Under the pieces are notes generated by a model that ran no database searches, was not told the origin of the DNA, and worked only from the letters and a program-made list of their open reading frames with translations. This document shows positions 15,016-23,259 of a DNA stretch of 64,000 bases, in pieces (within the stretch, counting starts at the first letter, position 1; each line of letters starts with the position of its first letter). The DNA is from Thioclava arctica. GTDB lineage: Bacteria; Pseudomonadota; Alphaproteobacteria; Rhodobacterales; Rhodobacteraceae. Both the position numbers and the translations under genes were made by a program. The DNA lies in NCBI RefSeq assembly GCF_040892615.1, contig NZ_JBFRYC010000009.1:62001-126000 (forward strand), given 5' to 3'.

Positions 15016-16256
15016 TGGACGGCGATATCCGCAACAATGTCTATGATGACGGGTCGAAAGATCGGCTGACCGACGAGCAGCGTATCCGTAACTTCAACAT
15101 CAACTTCGGCCCGCAACACCCTGCTGCGCACGGTGTTTTGCGTATGGTGCTAGAGCTGGACGGCGAGATCGTTGAACGCGCCGACCCCCATATCGGGTTG
15201 CTCCATCGCGGCACTGAGAAGCTGATGGAAAGCCGCACCTATCTGCAAAACTTGCCCTATTTCGACCGGCTCGATTATGTCGCGCCGATGAATCAGGAAC
15301 ACGCTTGGTGTCTGGCGATTGAGCGGCTGACGGGCACGGTTGTGCCGCGCCGTGGGTCCCTGATCCGGGTGCTTTATTGCGAGATCGGGCGTCTGCTCAG
15401 CCACCTGCTGAACGTCACCACACAGGCGATGGATGTCGGTGCGCTGACGCCGCCGCTTTGGGGCTTTGAGGCGCGCGAAGAGCTGATGGTGTTTTACGAA
15501 CGCGCCTGTGGTGCGCGTCTGCACTCGGCCTATTTCCGCCCCGGCGGTGTGCATCAGGATCTGACGCCGAAATTGCTGGATGATATCGAGGAATTCTGCG
15601 GCCGCTTCCCGAAACTGCTGGATGATATCGAAGGTCTGCTGACCGAAAACCGCATCTTCAAGCAGCGCAATGTCGATATTGCGATCATCTCCGAAGAAGA
15701 GGTCCTGCAATGGGGCTATTCCGGGGTGATGGCGCGTGGTTCGGGCCTCGCTTGGGATTTGCGTCGTGCGCAACCCTATGAATGTTATGATGAATTCGAC
15801 TTCCAGATCCCGGTGGGCAAGGCTGGCGATTGCTATGATCGCTACCTGTGCCGGATGTCTGAGATGCGCGAATCGACCAATATCATGCTGCAGGCCATCG
15901 CCAAGCTGCGCGCGCCTGACGGGCAGGGCGATGTGGTGGCGCGCGGCAAGCTGACGCCGCCGAAACGCTCGGATATGAAAACTTCGATGGAAAGCCTGAT
16001 CCACCATTTCAAGCTATACACCGAAGGGTTCCACGTTCCCGCAGGCGAGGTTTACGCCGCTGTCGAGGCCCCCAAGGGCGAGTTTGGCGTCTATCTGGTG
16101 GCCGATGGCACGAACAAACCCTACCGCGCCAAAATCCGCGCGCCGGGCTATTTGCACCTGCAATCCATGGATCATGTCGCGTCGGGCCATATGCTGGCTG
16201 ACGTTTCTGCAATCATCGGCTCGATGGATATCGTGTTCGGGGAGGTTGACCGCTAA
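15012..16256 (+). CDS. nuoD: NADH-quinone oxidoreductase subunit D
   Basis: The 49-kDa-type subunit that forms the quinone cavity with NuoB, 414 aa. The N-terminal beta-hairpin FGPQHPAAHGVLRM carries the quinone-site His, and GDCYDRYLCRMSEMRES and the C-terminal DPVMGEVDR-like end (MDIVFGEVDR) are conserved from NiFe hydrogenase large subunits. The stop TAA shares its last A with the nuoE ATG (TAATG), so the two are tightly coupled. Confidence 0.96.
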   Translation: MMDGDIRNNVYDDGSKDRLTDEQRIRNFNINFGPQHPAAHGVLRMVLELDGEIVERADPHIGLLHRGTEKLMESRTYLQNLPYFDRLDYVAPMNQEHAWCLAIERLTGTVVPRRGSLIRVLYCEIGRLLSHLLNVTTQAMDVGALTPPLWGFEAREELMVFYERACGARLHSAYFRPGGVHQDLTPKLLDDIEEFCGRFPKLLDDIEGLLTENRIFKQRNVDIAIISEEEVLQWGYSGVMARGSGLAWDLRRAQPYECYDEFDFQIPVGKAGDCYDRYLCRMSEMRESTNIMLQAIAKLRAPDGQGDVVARGKLTPPKRSDMKTSMESLIHHFKLYTEGFHVPAGEVYAAVEAPKGEFGVYLVADGTNKPYRAKIRAPGYLHLQSMDHVASGHMLADVSAIIGSMDIVFGEVDR

Positions 16257-17491
16257 TGCTGCGCCGTTTGTATTCTGAGCAACCCGAGAGTTTCGCTTTC
16301 ACGCCCGCCAATCTGGCTTGGGCGCAGGCTCAGATCACCAAGTTCCCCGAGGGGCGTCAGGCCAGTGCGATCATCCCGCTGCTGTTTCGCGCCCAAGAGC
16401 AAGAGGGCTGGCTGAGCCGTCCCGCGATTGAAACCGTCGCGGATATGCTGGACATGCCCTATATGCGCGCGCTTGAAGTGGCGAGTTTCTACTTCATGTT
16501 CCAGATGGCTCCGGTGGGGTCAGTGGCGCATTTCCAGATTTGCGGCACCACGTCTTGCATGATTTGCGGCGCCGAAGATCTGATGAAGGTCTGCAAGCAA
16601 AAGATCGCGCCCGAACCGCATCAGGTTTCGCCCGATGGCAAGTTTTCCTGGGAAGAGGTCGAATGTCTGGGCGCGTGTTCCAACGCCCCGATGATGCAGG
16701 TCGGCAAGGATTACTACGAAGACCTGACCGAAGAGCGTCTGGCGGAAATTCTCGACGAGATGGCCAACGGGCAGGTGCCCCAGCCGGGCTCTCAGAAGGG
16801 GCGTTTCAGTTCTGAACCGGTCACCGGTCTGACCTCGTGCTCCGAGTCTGCGGGGGCTGCCGAAAATCACAACGCCTCGGTGTCGCTGGCGCTGAGCATT
16901 GGCGACACGATCAAGCGCATCGACGGCACCGAAGTGGCGCTCAGCGCGCCGTGGCAATCCAGCGGTCAGCGCGGCCCGATTGGGACGCTCAGCGTGCCGC
17001 GCCCGCGCACCGCCGCGCAAGCCGATGAGGCGCGCAAAGCCGCCAAGGACAGCGCGTCCAAGCCATCCAAAGGCGTGCCCGCCGACAAGACCGGCGTGAC
17101 AACACATGAGGCGCAGGCCACCTCTAGGGCCAAGCCGCAATCGAAAGCGGAACCCGCAGGTGTCAGCGCCGATGCGACCGCCGGGGCCTCTGATGCGGCG
17201 GGCGAAAAGCCCCAGATGATGACGGCGCCGCGCGAGGGCGGGGCGGATGATCTCAAGATGATTAAGGGCGTTGGCCCCAAGCTGGAAACGCTGCTCCATT
17301 CGATGGGCGTGTATCATTTCGATCAGGTCGCTGGCTGGAATGAGGCGGAACTGGCATGGGTTGATGCCAATCTCGAAGGCTTCAAGGGGCGTGCCAGCCG
17401 TGATTCCTGGGTTGAACAAGCCAAGGCCTTGGCCAGTGGTGGCGAAACGGAATTTTCGAAACGCGCCAAAAAAGACGGTATCTACGAGTAA
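16256..17491 (+). CDS. nuoE: NADH-quinone oxidoreductase subunit E with C-terminal helix-hairpin-helix extension
   Basis: The 24-kDa-type subunit, 411 aa where the core family is about 165-240 aa. Residues 1 to about 185 are the thioredoxin-fold [2Fe-2S] (N1a) domain with ligands Cys96, Cys101, Cys137 and Cys141. Residues about 190-329 are low complexity, rich in Ala, Lys, Ser, Pro and Thr. Residues 330-411 form a second domain starting ADDLKMIKGVGPKLETLL, a helix-hairpin-helix type pattern (KGVGPKL) followed by FKGRASRDSWVEQAKAL. The frame is unbroken. Essentially the same domain ends the next gene. Long NuoE proteins occur in Rhodobacter relatives; the role of the tail is unknown. Confidence 0.93.
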   Translation: MLRRLYSEQPESFAFTPANLAWAQAQITKFPEGRQASAIIPLLFRAQEQEGWLSRPAIETVADMLDMPYMRALEVASFYFMFQMAPVGSVAHFQICGTTSCMICGAEDLMKVCKQKIAPEPHQVSPDGKFSWEEVECLGACSNAPMMQVGKDYYEDLTEERLAEILDEMANGQVPQPGSQKGRFSSEPVTGLTSCSESAGAAENHNASVSLALSIGDTIKRIDGTEVALSAPWQSSGQRGPIGTLSVPRPRTAAQADEARKAAKDSASKPSKGVPADKTGVTTHEAQATSRAKPQSKAEPAGVSADATAGASDAAGEKPQMMTAPREGGADDLKMIKGVGPKLETLLHSMGVYHFDQVAGWNEAELAWVDANLEGFKGRASRDSWVEQAKALASGGETEFSKRAKKDGIYE

Positions 17492-17534
17492 TTAATAGTA
17501 GCGTTCCCGGCAAACGGGAGAGATGGAGAGACAG

Positions 17535-18482
17535 ATGGGAGATCAGACGCAAGGCTGCCGCGGCAAGGCGGGTATCTGGGCCGGGATTACCGGCCTCGTG
17601 GTTGCGGTATTCCTAGTGGTTGTGGCGCATGAACCTTTGTATGTCGCTATTTTCATGGGACTTTTGACCGTCCTGCTGTTTGGCGCTTTCCTGATCTGGG
17701 CGTTTTGTTCGGGCACCGGCGCGCCCGGTGAGGCTGAGTCCACCTCGGGGGCGCACCCGGCCACCCCAACGCCGCCGCGCCCGGAAACCGTATCCGATAT
17801 CGAGGCCCCGGTGAGTGCGTTCAAAGCGCAATCACCCGAGGGAGAGGCGGCCCACAAGCAAGCGGAAGCGACCTTGCCGGAAGCTGCCAAGTCCGAGACC
17901 GCTACGTCTGAGACTGCCAAGCCCGCAGCGACCAGCGCTGCCGCCACCCCGGCCGCTGTCATGAGCGCTCCGGCTCCCGCGCCCAAGGACACAACCGCCC
18001 CCGCAAAGGCTGACAGTCAGCCTGCGGTAAAGACGGCTGCAGCGCCCAAAGCGGCAGCAAAACCAGCGGCAAAGAAGGTGGGCGCAAAACCTGCTTCGAA
18101 GAAACCGGCTGCTGCAAAACCCGCAACAAAGCCCGCCGCAAAAGCCGCCGCGCCCAAAGCCAGCGCTGCCGCCACGGATACGGGCGCGCAGGTTGGTGGC
18201 AAGAAACCCACCGGGCTGAAAGCGCCGCGCGCATCGGGCGCTGATGATCTGACCAAGATCGAAGGCATCGGGCCGAAGCTGGCTGAAACGCTGAACGGCT
18301 GGGGGGTTTACCATTTCGACCAAATCGCGAAATGGGGTGCCGATGAGGTCGCTTATGCCGACACCAACGTGCCGCGTTTCAAGGGGCGGTGCACGCGCGA
18401 CAAATGGGTCTCGCAGGCCAAGATTATCGTCGGTGAGGGCATGGAAGCCTTTCTCGAACGTGCCAAGACGAACGATTACTGA
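17535..18482 (+). CDS. Membrane-anchored protein with basic Ala/Lys/Pro linker and C-terminal helix-hairpin-helix domain
   Basis: Not a standard complex I subunit. About 315 aa in three parts: two close transmembrane helices (about residues 14-31 and 36-56); a disordered linker of Ala, Pro, Glu and Thr that becomes histone-H1-like between about residues 165 and 225 (repeated KPAAK, KKPAAAK, KAAAPK); and a folded end (236-315) beginning ADDLTKIEGIGPKLAETL. By eye, that end is identical to the NuoE tail at about half of its positions. I chose the ATG at 17535, with GGAG 6 bases before it; an ATG at 17523 has poorer spacing. It lies 43 bp after nuoE inside the nuo operon. It may tether or scaffold the peripheral arm, or bind nucleic acid; neither is shown. 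Confidence 0.75.
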   Translation: MGDQTQGCRGKAGIWAGITGLVVAVFLVVVAHEPLYVAIFMGLLTVLLFGAFLIWAFCSGTGAPGEAESTSGAHPATPTPPRPETVSDIEAPVSAFKAQSPEGEAAHKQAEATLPEAAKSETATSETAKPAATSAAATPAAVMSAPAPAPKDTTAPAKADSQPAVKTAAAPKAAAKPAAKKVGAKPASKKPAAAKPATKPAAKAAAPKASAAATDTGAQVGGKKPTGLKAPRASGADDLTKIEGIGPKLAETLNGWGVYHFDQIAKWGADEVAYADTNVPRFKGRCTRDKWVSQAKIIVGEGMEAFLERAKTNDY

Positions 18483-18492
18483 GCAAGGGTGA

Positions 18493-18708
18493 ATGGGTCA
18501 GGATCAACAAAAGGATCGGCGTGAAGGGCGGCTTGCGGCCTTCGTCATTGCCGGTGCCACGATCCTCTGGCTCGCTTTGCAAGCCCTTGGCAAACAACTG
18601 GGCTGGTCGGCGCGCGTCGCGCTGATTGGCGATCTCGCGGCGGTGGCCGCATATATCTTCGCGCTGGCTTTGGTCTGGCGCATCTGGCGCCGGGGCTCCG
18701 GCAAATGA
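18493..18708 (+). CDS. Small two-helix membrane protein, DUF5337-like
   Basis: A 71-aa protein with a charged N-terminus (GQDQQKDRREGR), two hydrophobic helices (about 14-33 and 43-62) and a basic end (WRIWRRGSGK). It resembles the DUF5337 proteins found in Rhodobacteraceae nuo clusters (recalled, not searched). It starts 10 bp after the preceding stop; AGCAAGG gives weak ribosome pairing. Its stop overlaps the ribosome site of nuoF. Function unknown; it may be a small accessory subunit or assembly factor of complex I. Confidence 0.75.
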   Translation: MGQDQQKDRREGRLAAFVIAGATILWLALQALGKQLGWSARVALIGDLAAVAAYIFALALVWRIWRRGSGK

Positions 18709-18718
18709 GGAACGCACC

Positions 18719-20014
18719 ATGCTGAAGGATCAAGACCGGATCTTTACCAATATCTACGGGATGCATGACCGCTCACTTGCAGGGGCAAAGGCGCGTGGCC
18801 ATTGGGATGGCACGGGCGAAATCCTGTCCAAGGGGCGCGATTGGATCGTCGAGCAGGTCAAGGCTTCGGGGCTGCGCGGGCGCGGCGGGGCGGGTTTCCC
18901 GACCGGTCTGAAATGGTCCTTCATGCCCAAGGAGTCCGATGGTCGCCCGGCGTTTCTCACGATCAATGCCGATGAATCCGAGCCCGGCACCTGCAAAGAC
19001 CGCGAGATTATGCGCCATGATCCCCACACGCTGGTGGAGGGCGCGCTGATCGCCGGTTTCGCGATGGGCGCGGCGGCGGCCTATATCTACATTCGCGGCG
19101 AATATGTGCGCGAGAAAGAGGCGCTGCAACGCGCCATCGACGAGGCCTATGAAGATGGGCTGATCGGTAAGAACGCCTGCAAATCGGGCTTTGATTACGA
19201 CGTCTATCTCAGCCATGGCGCGGGCGCGTATATCTGTGGCGAGGAAACCGCGCTGCTTGAAAGCCTTGAGGGCAAAAAGGGGATGCCGCGCATGAAGCCG
19301 CCATTCCCGGCGGGGGCGGGCCTGTATGGTTGCCCGACCACGGTGAACAACGTCGAATCCATCGCCGTCGTGCCGACCATCCTGCGCCGGGGCGCGGATT
19401 GGTATGCGGGCTTTGGCCGTCCCAACAACACCGGCGTCAAGCTGTTCGCGATGTCGGGCCATGTGAATACGCCCTGCGTCATCGAAGAAAGCATGTCGAT
19501 CTCGATGAAAGAGTTGATCGAGAAACATGGCGGCGGCGTGCGTGGCGGCTGGAAGAACCTCAAGGCGGTGATCCCCGGCGGGGCGTCCTGCCCAGTGCTG
19601 CCCGCGCATCTGTGCGAAGATGCGATCATGGATTACGACGGCATGCGCGAGCTGAAATCGTCTTTTGGCACTGCCTGCATGATTGTGATGGATAAAGACA
19701 CCGACATCATCAAGGCGATCTGGCGGCTGTCGAAATTCTTCAAGCATGAAAGCTGCGGCCAGTGCACGCCGTGTCGTGAAGGCACGGGCTGGATGATGCG
19801 CGTGATGGACCGTCTGGTGCGCGGCGAGGCCGAGATCGAAGAGATCGACATGCTGTTCGAGGTCACCAAACAGGTCGAAGGTCACACCATCTGCGCCCTT
19901 GGCGATGCCGCCGCTTGGCCGATCCAAGGCCTCATCCGTCATTACCGCGAAGAAATCGAAGACCGCATCAAGGCGCGCAAGACGGGCCGCATGGGGGCAA
20001 TGGCTGCGGAATGA
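18719..20014 (+). CDS. nuoF: NADH-quinone oxidoreductase subunit F
   Basis: The 51-kDa-type NADH-binding subunit with FMN and cluster N3, 431 aa. The nucleotide/FMN loop is LRGRGGAGFPTGLKW (residues 52-66), and GAGAYICGEETALLESLEG is the second conserved block. The [4Fe-4S] ligands are Cys346, Cys349, Cys352 and Cys392. I chose the ATG at 18719 after TGAGGAA because MLKDQDRIFTNIYG is the usual N-terminus; the longer frame upstream is the small-protein gene read out of phase. The stop overlaps the next gene by 4 bp. Confidence 0.96.
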   Translation: MLKDQDRIFTNIYGMHDRSLAGAKARGHWDGTGEILSKGRDWIVEQVKASGLRGRGGAGFPTGLKWSFMPKESDGRPAFLTINADESEPGTCKDREIMRHDPHTLVEGALIAGFAMGAAAAYIYIRGEYVREKEALQRAIDEAYEDGLIGKNACKSGFDYDVYLSHGAGAYICGEETALLESLEGKKGMPRMKPPFPAGAGLYGCPTTVNNVESIAVVPTILRRGADWYAGFGRPNNTGVKLFAMSGHVNTPCVIEESMSISMKELIEKHGGGVRGGWKNLKAVIPGGASCPVLPAHLCEDAIMDYDGMRELKSSFGTACMIVMDKDTDIIKAIWRLSKFFKHESCGQCTPCREGTGWMMRVMDRLVRGEAEIEEIDMLFEVTKQVEGHTICALGDAAAWPIQGLIRHYREEIEDRIKARKTGRMGAMAAE

Positions 20015-20397
20015 AGATCGTGAAACGCCTGTCCCTTGCCAGTCTGATCCTTCTCGCGCTCGTCGGGCGTGCTGCCGCCGAGCCGGCGAAGCTGACGGTC
20101 GATTTCGGGTTCTTTCCGAAGGGAACGGCGTGCCAGGTGTTCAACACCACCGGGAAGGTCTCGCTGCGGACCGGGCGCGAGATCGAATACACGATAAAGG
20201 GTGATACCGGGAACGTGGTATTCCGCTGCACCCAGCCCGACGGGCGCTCATTCGAGGTTGCGATCGGTGCGCTGCTTCCGCAGGGCAATCCCTCGCTAGT
20301 GGCGATCCAGATCAACCAGGACGACCACGCGCATATCCTGTGGGATCAGGGCGGGTTGCGGCGCAGCACGGTAGCGGGGGTGCTCAAATGGAAATGA
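20011..20397 (+). CDS. Exported protein of unknown function in the nuo operon
   Basis: 128 aa, starting with a typical signal peptide (MKIVKRLSLASLILLALVGRAAA, cleavage before EPAKL). The mature part (about 105 aa) is beta-rich with two cysteines (TACQVFN and FRCTQPDG), which could form a periplasmic disulfide, and ends VAGVLKWK. I do not recognise a family. It overlaps nuoF by 4 bp (ATGA) and the next lipoprotein gene similarly, so it is translated as part of the nuo message. A periplasmic product has no obvious place in complex I, whose peripheral arm is cytoplasmic. Confidence 0.7.
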   Translation: MKIVKRLSLASLILLALVGRAAAEPAKLTVDFGFFPKGTACQVFNTTGKVSLRTGREIEYTIKGDTGNVVFRCTQPDGRSFEVAIGALLPQGNPSLVAIQINQDDHAHILWDQGGLRRSTVAGVLKWK

Positions 20398-20723
20398 GCG
20401 CGACCATGGCACGGGGCGTGATGGATATCGGGTCCGCTCAGGGGGCTCGCATAGCGGCGCTGGTCTCGGCCGGGCTGCTTTCAGCTTGCACCCCGCCTGT
20501 CGGCCCCGACAGCATCGGACCGCTGCGCGCGGTCGAGGGCTACAGCGCAGCTTATGACGCGAGCGGCGCGCTCGTCGTGATGCGGCAGGCCATGCCGTTT
20601 GCGAATTACGACGGCGCCGAGGCCAAGCGGGCAGCGAGTGCAATCTGTGGCGGGGCGGTGGCTTCGTCGATCAACGATCATTACCGGGACGGCGCGTGGG
20701 TCTTCCCGAAAGGCTGTGCCTGA
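20394..20723 (+). CDS. Predicted small lipoprotein in the nuo operon
   Basis: 109 aa with a hydrophobic stretch ending in the lipobox LLSAC (lipidated Cys at about residue 32), so a secreted, lipid-anchored protein. The mature domain (CTPPVGPDSIGPLRAVEGY onward) has two more cysteines near the C-terminus (SAICGGA and KGCA). No family recognised. The ATG at 20394 overlaps the upstream stop by 4 bp; ATGs at 20388 and 20406 are also in frame and the choice is uncertain. It lies between nuoF and nuoG together with the preceding exported protein. Confidence 0.6.
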   Translation: MSATMARGVMDIGSAQGARIAALVSAGLLSACTPPVGPDSIGPLRAVEGYSAAYDASGALVVMRQAMPFANYDGAEAKRAASAICGGAVASSINDHYRDGAWVFPKGCA

Positions 20724-20790
20724 GGGCGCGCAAAGAATAACCGCGTGGGGGCAATTGGCCTTCATGCCCAGCAAGAAGTGACGGATAGCC

Positions 20791-22824
20791 ATGGCTGACC
20801 TGAGAAAGATCATCATCGACGGCGCAGAGGTTGAGGTCGACCCGAACCTGACGTTGATTCAGGCCTGCGAACAGGCGGGGATCGAGATTCCGCGCTTTTG
20901 CTATCACGAGCGTCTCTCGATTGCGGGCAACTGCCGGATGTGTCTGGTTGAGGTCGTAGGCGGCCCGCCCAAGCCCGCCGCGAGCTGCGCGATGCAGGTC
21001 AAGGATATGCGCCCCGGTCCCGAGGGCGCGCCGCCGGTGATCAAGACGAACTCGCCGATGGTCAAGAAGGCCCGCGAGGGGGTGATGGAGTTTCTGCTCA
21101 TCAACCACCCGCTGGATTGCCCGATCTGCGATCAGGGCGGCGAATGCGATTTGCAAGATCAGGCAATGGCTTACGGGGTGGACTTTAGCCGCTACCGCGA
21201 GCCCAAACGTGCCGCGACCGAGCTTAACCTCGGCCCGCTGGTCGAAACCCACATGACGCGCTGCATTTCCTGCACCCGCTGCGTGCGCTTCACCACCGAG
21301 GTCGCGGGCATCACCCAGATGGGCCAGACGGGGCGCGGCGAAGATAGCGAAATTGCTTCGTATCTGAACGAAACGCTCGATAGCAATTTGCAGGGCAATA
21401 TCATTGATCTCTGCCCGGTCGGTGCGCTGGTGTCCAAACCCTACGCCTTCACCGCCCGCCCGTGGGAGCTGACCAAAACCGAAACCATCGACGTGATGGA
21501 TGCGGTGGGCAGCAACATTCGCGTTGATACCAAGGGGCGCGAAGTGATGCGCATCCTGCCGCGCAACCATGACGGCGTGAACGAGGAATGGATCTCCGAC
21601 AAGACGCGTTTCGTCTGGGACGGGCTGCGTCGCCAGCGTTTGGACACGCCCTATATCCGCGAAAACGGCCGTCTGCGCAAAGCGGGCTGGGACGAGGCCC
21701 TGACGGCGGCGGCTGCTGCGATGAAGGGCAAAAAGGTTGCCGGTCTGGTCGGTGATCTGGTCTCGACCGAGGCGGCGTTCGCGCTGAAATCCCTGATCGA
21801 GGGGCTGGGCGGCACGGTTGAATGTCGCACCGATGGCGCGCGGCTGCCGATTGGCAATCGCTATGGCTATGTCGGCAACGCGACCATCGCCGATCTAGAT
21901 AATGCCGAGATGATCCAGATCATCGGTGCCAACCCCGCCATCGAGGCCCCGGTGTTGAACGCGCGCATCCGCAAGGCTTGGGTGAAAGGTGCGCAGGTCG
22001 CGCTGATCGGCGAGGCTTGCGATCTCACCTATGAGTATACCCATGTCGGCACCGACCGCGCAGCTCTTGAAGGGCTGTCGGGGGCCAATATCACCGACGA
22101 GACCAAGGCCAAGAACACGGTCGTGATCGTCGGGCAGGGCGCACTGAGCGAAGCCGATGGCGAGGCCGTTCTGGCCCATGCGATGAAGCTGGCCGAGAAC
22201 TCCAATTCCAAGCTGATGGTGTTGCACACTGCCGCGTCGCGCGTGGGGGCGATGGATGTTGGCGCTGTGACCGAAGGTGGTCTGATGGCCGCGATTGAGG
22301 GCGCGCAGGTGATCTACAACATGGGGGCCGACGAGGTCGAGATCGCTTCGGCTGCTGAAGGCGGTCCCTTCGTGATCTATCAGGGCAGCCACGGGGATCG
22401 CGGGGCCAATCGCGCCGATATCATCCTGCCCGGTGCCGCCTATACCGAAGAGCACGGGCTGTTCGTAAATACCGAAGGACGCCCGCAATTGGCTTTCCGC
22501 GCGGGCTTCCCGCCCGGTGAGGCCAAGGAAAACTGGGCGATCCTGCGCGCGCTGTCGGCGCAGCTGGGTGCCAAGCAACCTTGGGATACGCTGGCGGGTC
22601 TGCGCCGTGCGCTGATCGCCGCCGTGCCCCATCTCGCCAAGGTCGACGAGGTGCCCGAAAACGAGGTCACCCCGATCGCGCCGCGCGATATGGGCAAGGC
22701 GACCTTCCGCCCGGCAATTCGCGAGTTTTACCTGAGCAATCCGATTGCGCGGGCTTCGGTGGTGATGGGCGAATGTGCGAGCCTTGCCAAGGCGCGCGCG
22801 CAATCGCCAATGGCGGCGGAGTAA
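20791..22824 (+). CDS. nuoG: NADH-quinone oxidoreductase subunit G
   Basis: The 75-kDa-type subunit carrying N1b, N4 and N5, 677 aa, as in Paracoccus. N-terminal [2Fe-2S] ligands are Cys37, Cys48, Cys51 and Cys66; N5 has His106, Cys110, Cys113 and Cys119 (NHPLDCPICDQGGECDLQDQ); N4 has Cys158, Cys161, Cys164 and Cys208. The extra N7 cysteines of E. coli are not evident. The molybdopterin-oxidoreductase-like C-terminal half is present. Ribosome site GGATAG is weak. Confidence 0.96.
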   Translation: MADLRKIIIDGAEVEVDPNLTLIQACEQAGIEIPRFCYHERLSIAGNCRMCLVEVVGGPPKPAASCAMQVKDMRPGPEGAPPVIKTNSPMVKKAREGVMEFLLINHPLDCPICDQGGECDLQDQAMAYGVDFSRYREPKRAATELNLGPLVETHMTRCISCTRCVRFTTEVAGITQMGQTGRGEDSEIASYLNETLDSNLQGNIIDLCPVGALVSKPYAFTARPWELTKTETIDVMDAVGSNIRVDTKGREVMRILPRNHDGVNEEWISDKTRFVWDGLRRQRLDTPYIRENGRLRKAGWDEALTAAAAAMKGKKVAGLVGDLVSTEAAFALKSLIEGLGGTVECRTDGARLPIGNRYGYVGNATIADLDNAEMIQIIGANPAIEAPVLNARIRKAWVKGAQVALIGEACDLTYEYTHVGTDRAALEGLSGANITDETKAKNTVVIVGQGALSEADGEAVLAHAMKLAENSNSKLMVLHTAASRVGAMDVGAVTEGGLMAAIEGAQVIYNMGADEVEIASAAEGGPFVIYQGSHGDRGANRADIILPGAAYTEEHGLFVNTEGRPQLAFRAGFPPGEAKENWAILRALSAQLGAKQPWDTLAGLRRALIAAVPHLAKVDEVPENEVTPIAPRDMGKATFRPAIREFYLSNPIARASVVMGECASLAKARAQSPMAAE

Positions 22825-22830
22825 ACCCAG

Positions 22831-23244
22831 ATGGTGCCAAACCTCCCCCGGATTGCAGCGCTTGCCCCCGGCCTTCTGGCCGGGCTGGCTGCCTGCACGC
22901 CCACGGGGGGCAAGGCCTCGGCGGATGCCCCCAAGATCGACTATCGCGGCGTCGAAACACGGCTTCTGGATGACAATCTGGTCGAGTTTCGCGTGGCGCT
23001 GTCGGGCGAAGGTGTGGATGGCACGGCGGCGGATGCGTATGCACGCTGTGCTGCGGCACAATACGCCCAGATCCGCGGTTATGGATTTGCGCGCCATGTG
23101 CGCACGAATGTGAACGAAGAGGGTGGCATCTGGCGGGCGGATGCGGTCTACACCATCTCGCCCGCCTTGCCGCAAGGGCTTAAGACGATCGACGCGGAAG
23201 TGACGGTTGGCGACTGTGCGGACCGAGGAATACCGAGCGTATGA
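22831..23244 (+). CDS. Predicted lipoprotein of unknown function in the nuo operon
   Basis: 137 aa. The N-terminus has a short positive start, a hydrophobic run and a lipobox (GLAAC, Cys22), followed by TPTGGKASADAPKIDYRGVETRLLDDN. Mature part has an alpha/beta look with YARCAAAQYAQIRGYGFARHV and ends with a second Cys (VTVGDCADRG). No family recognised. It starts 6 bp after nuoG, with little ribosome-site sequence, and 15 bp before nuoH, so it depends on nuo transcription. With the two exported proteins before nuoG it makes three secreted products encoded within this operon. Confidence 0.68.
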   Translation: MVPNLPRIAALAPGLLAGLAACTPTGGKASADAPKIDYRGVETRLLDDNLVEFRVALSGEGVDGTAADAYARCAAAQYAQIRGYGFARHVRTNVNEEGGIWRADAVYTISPALPQGLKTIDAEVTVGDCADRGIPSV

Positions 23245-23259
23245 GGAGAGTGGGGAACC

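Noticed and set aside
16256..17491. NuoE length taken as a frameshift or assembly fusion
   Set aside because: The frame is continuous, the tail domain recurs in the next gene, and long NuoE proteins exist in this clade, so it is a real extension.
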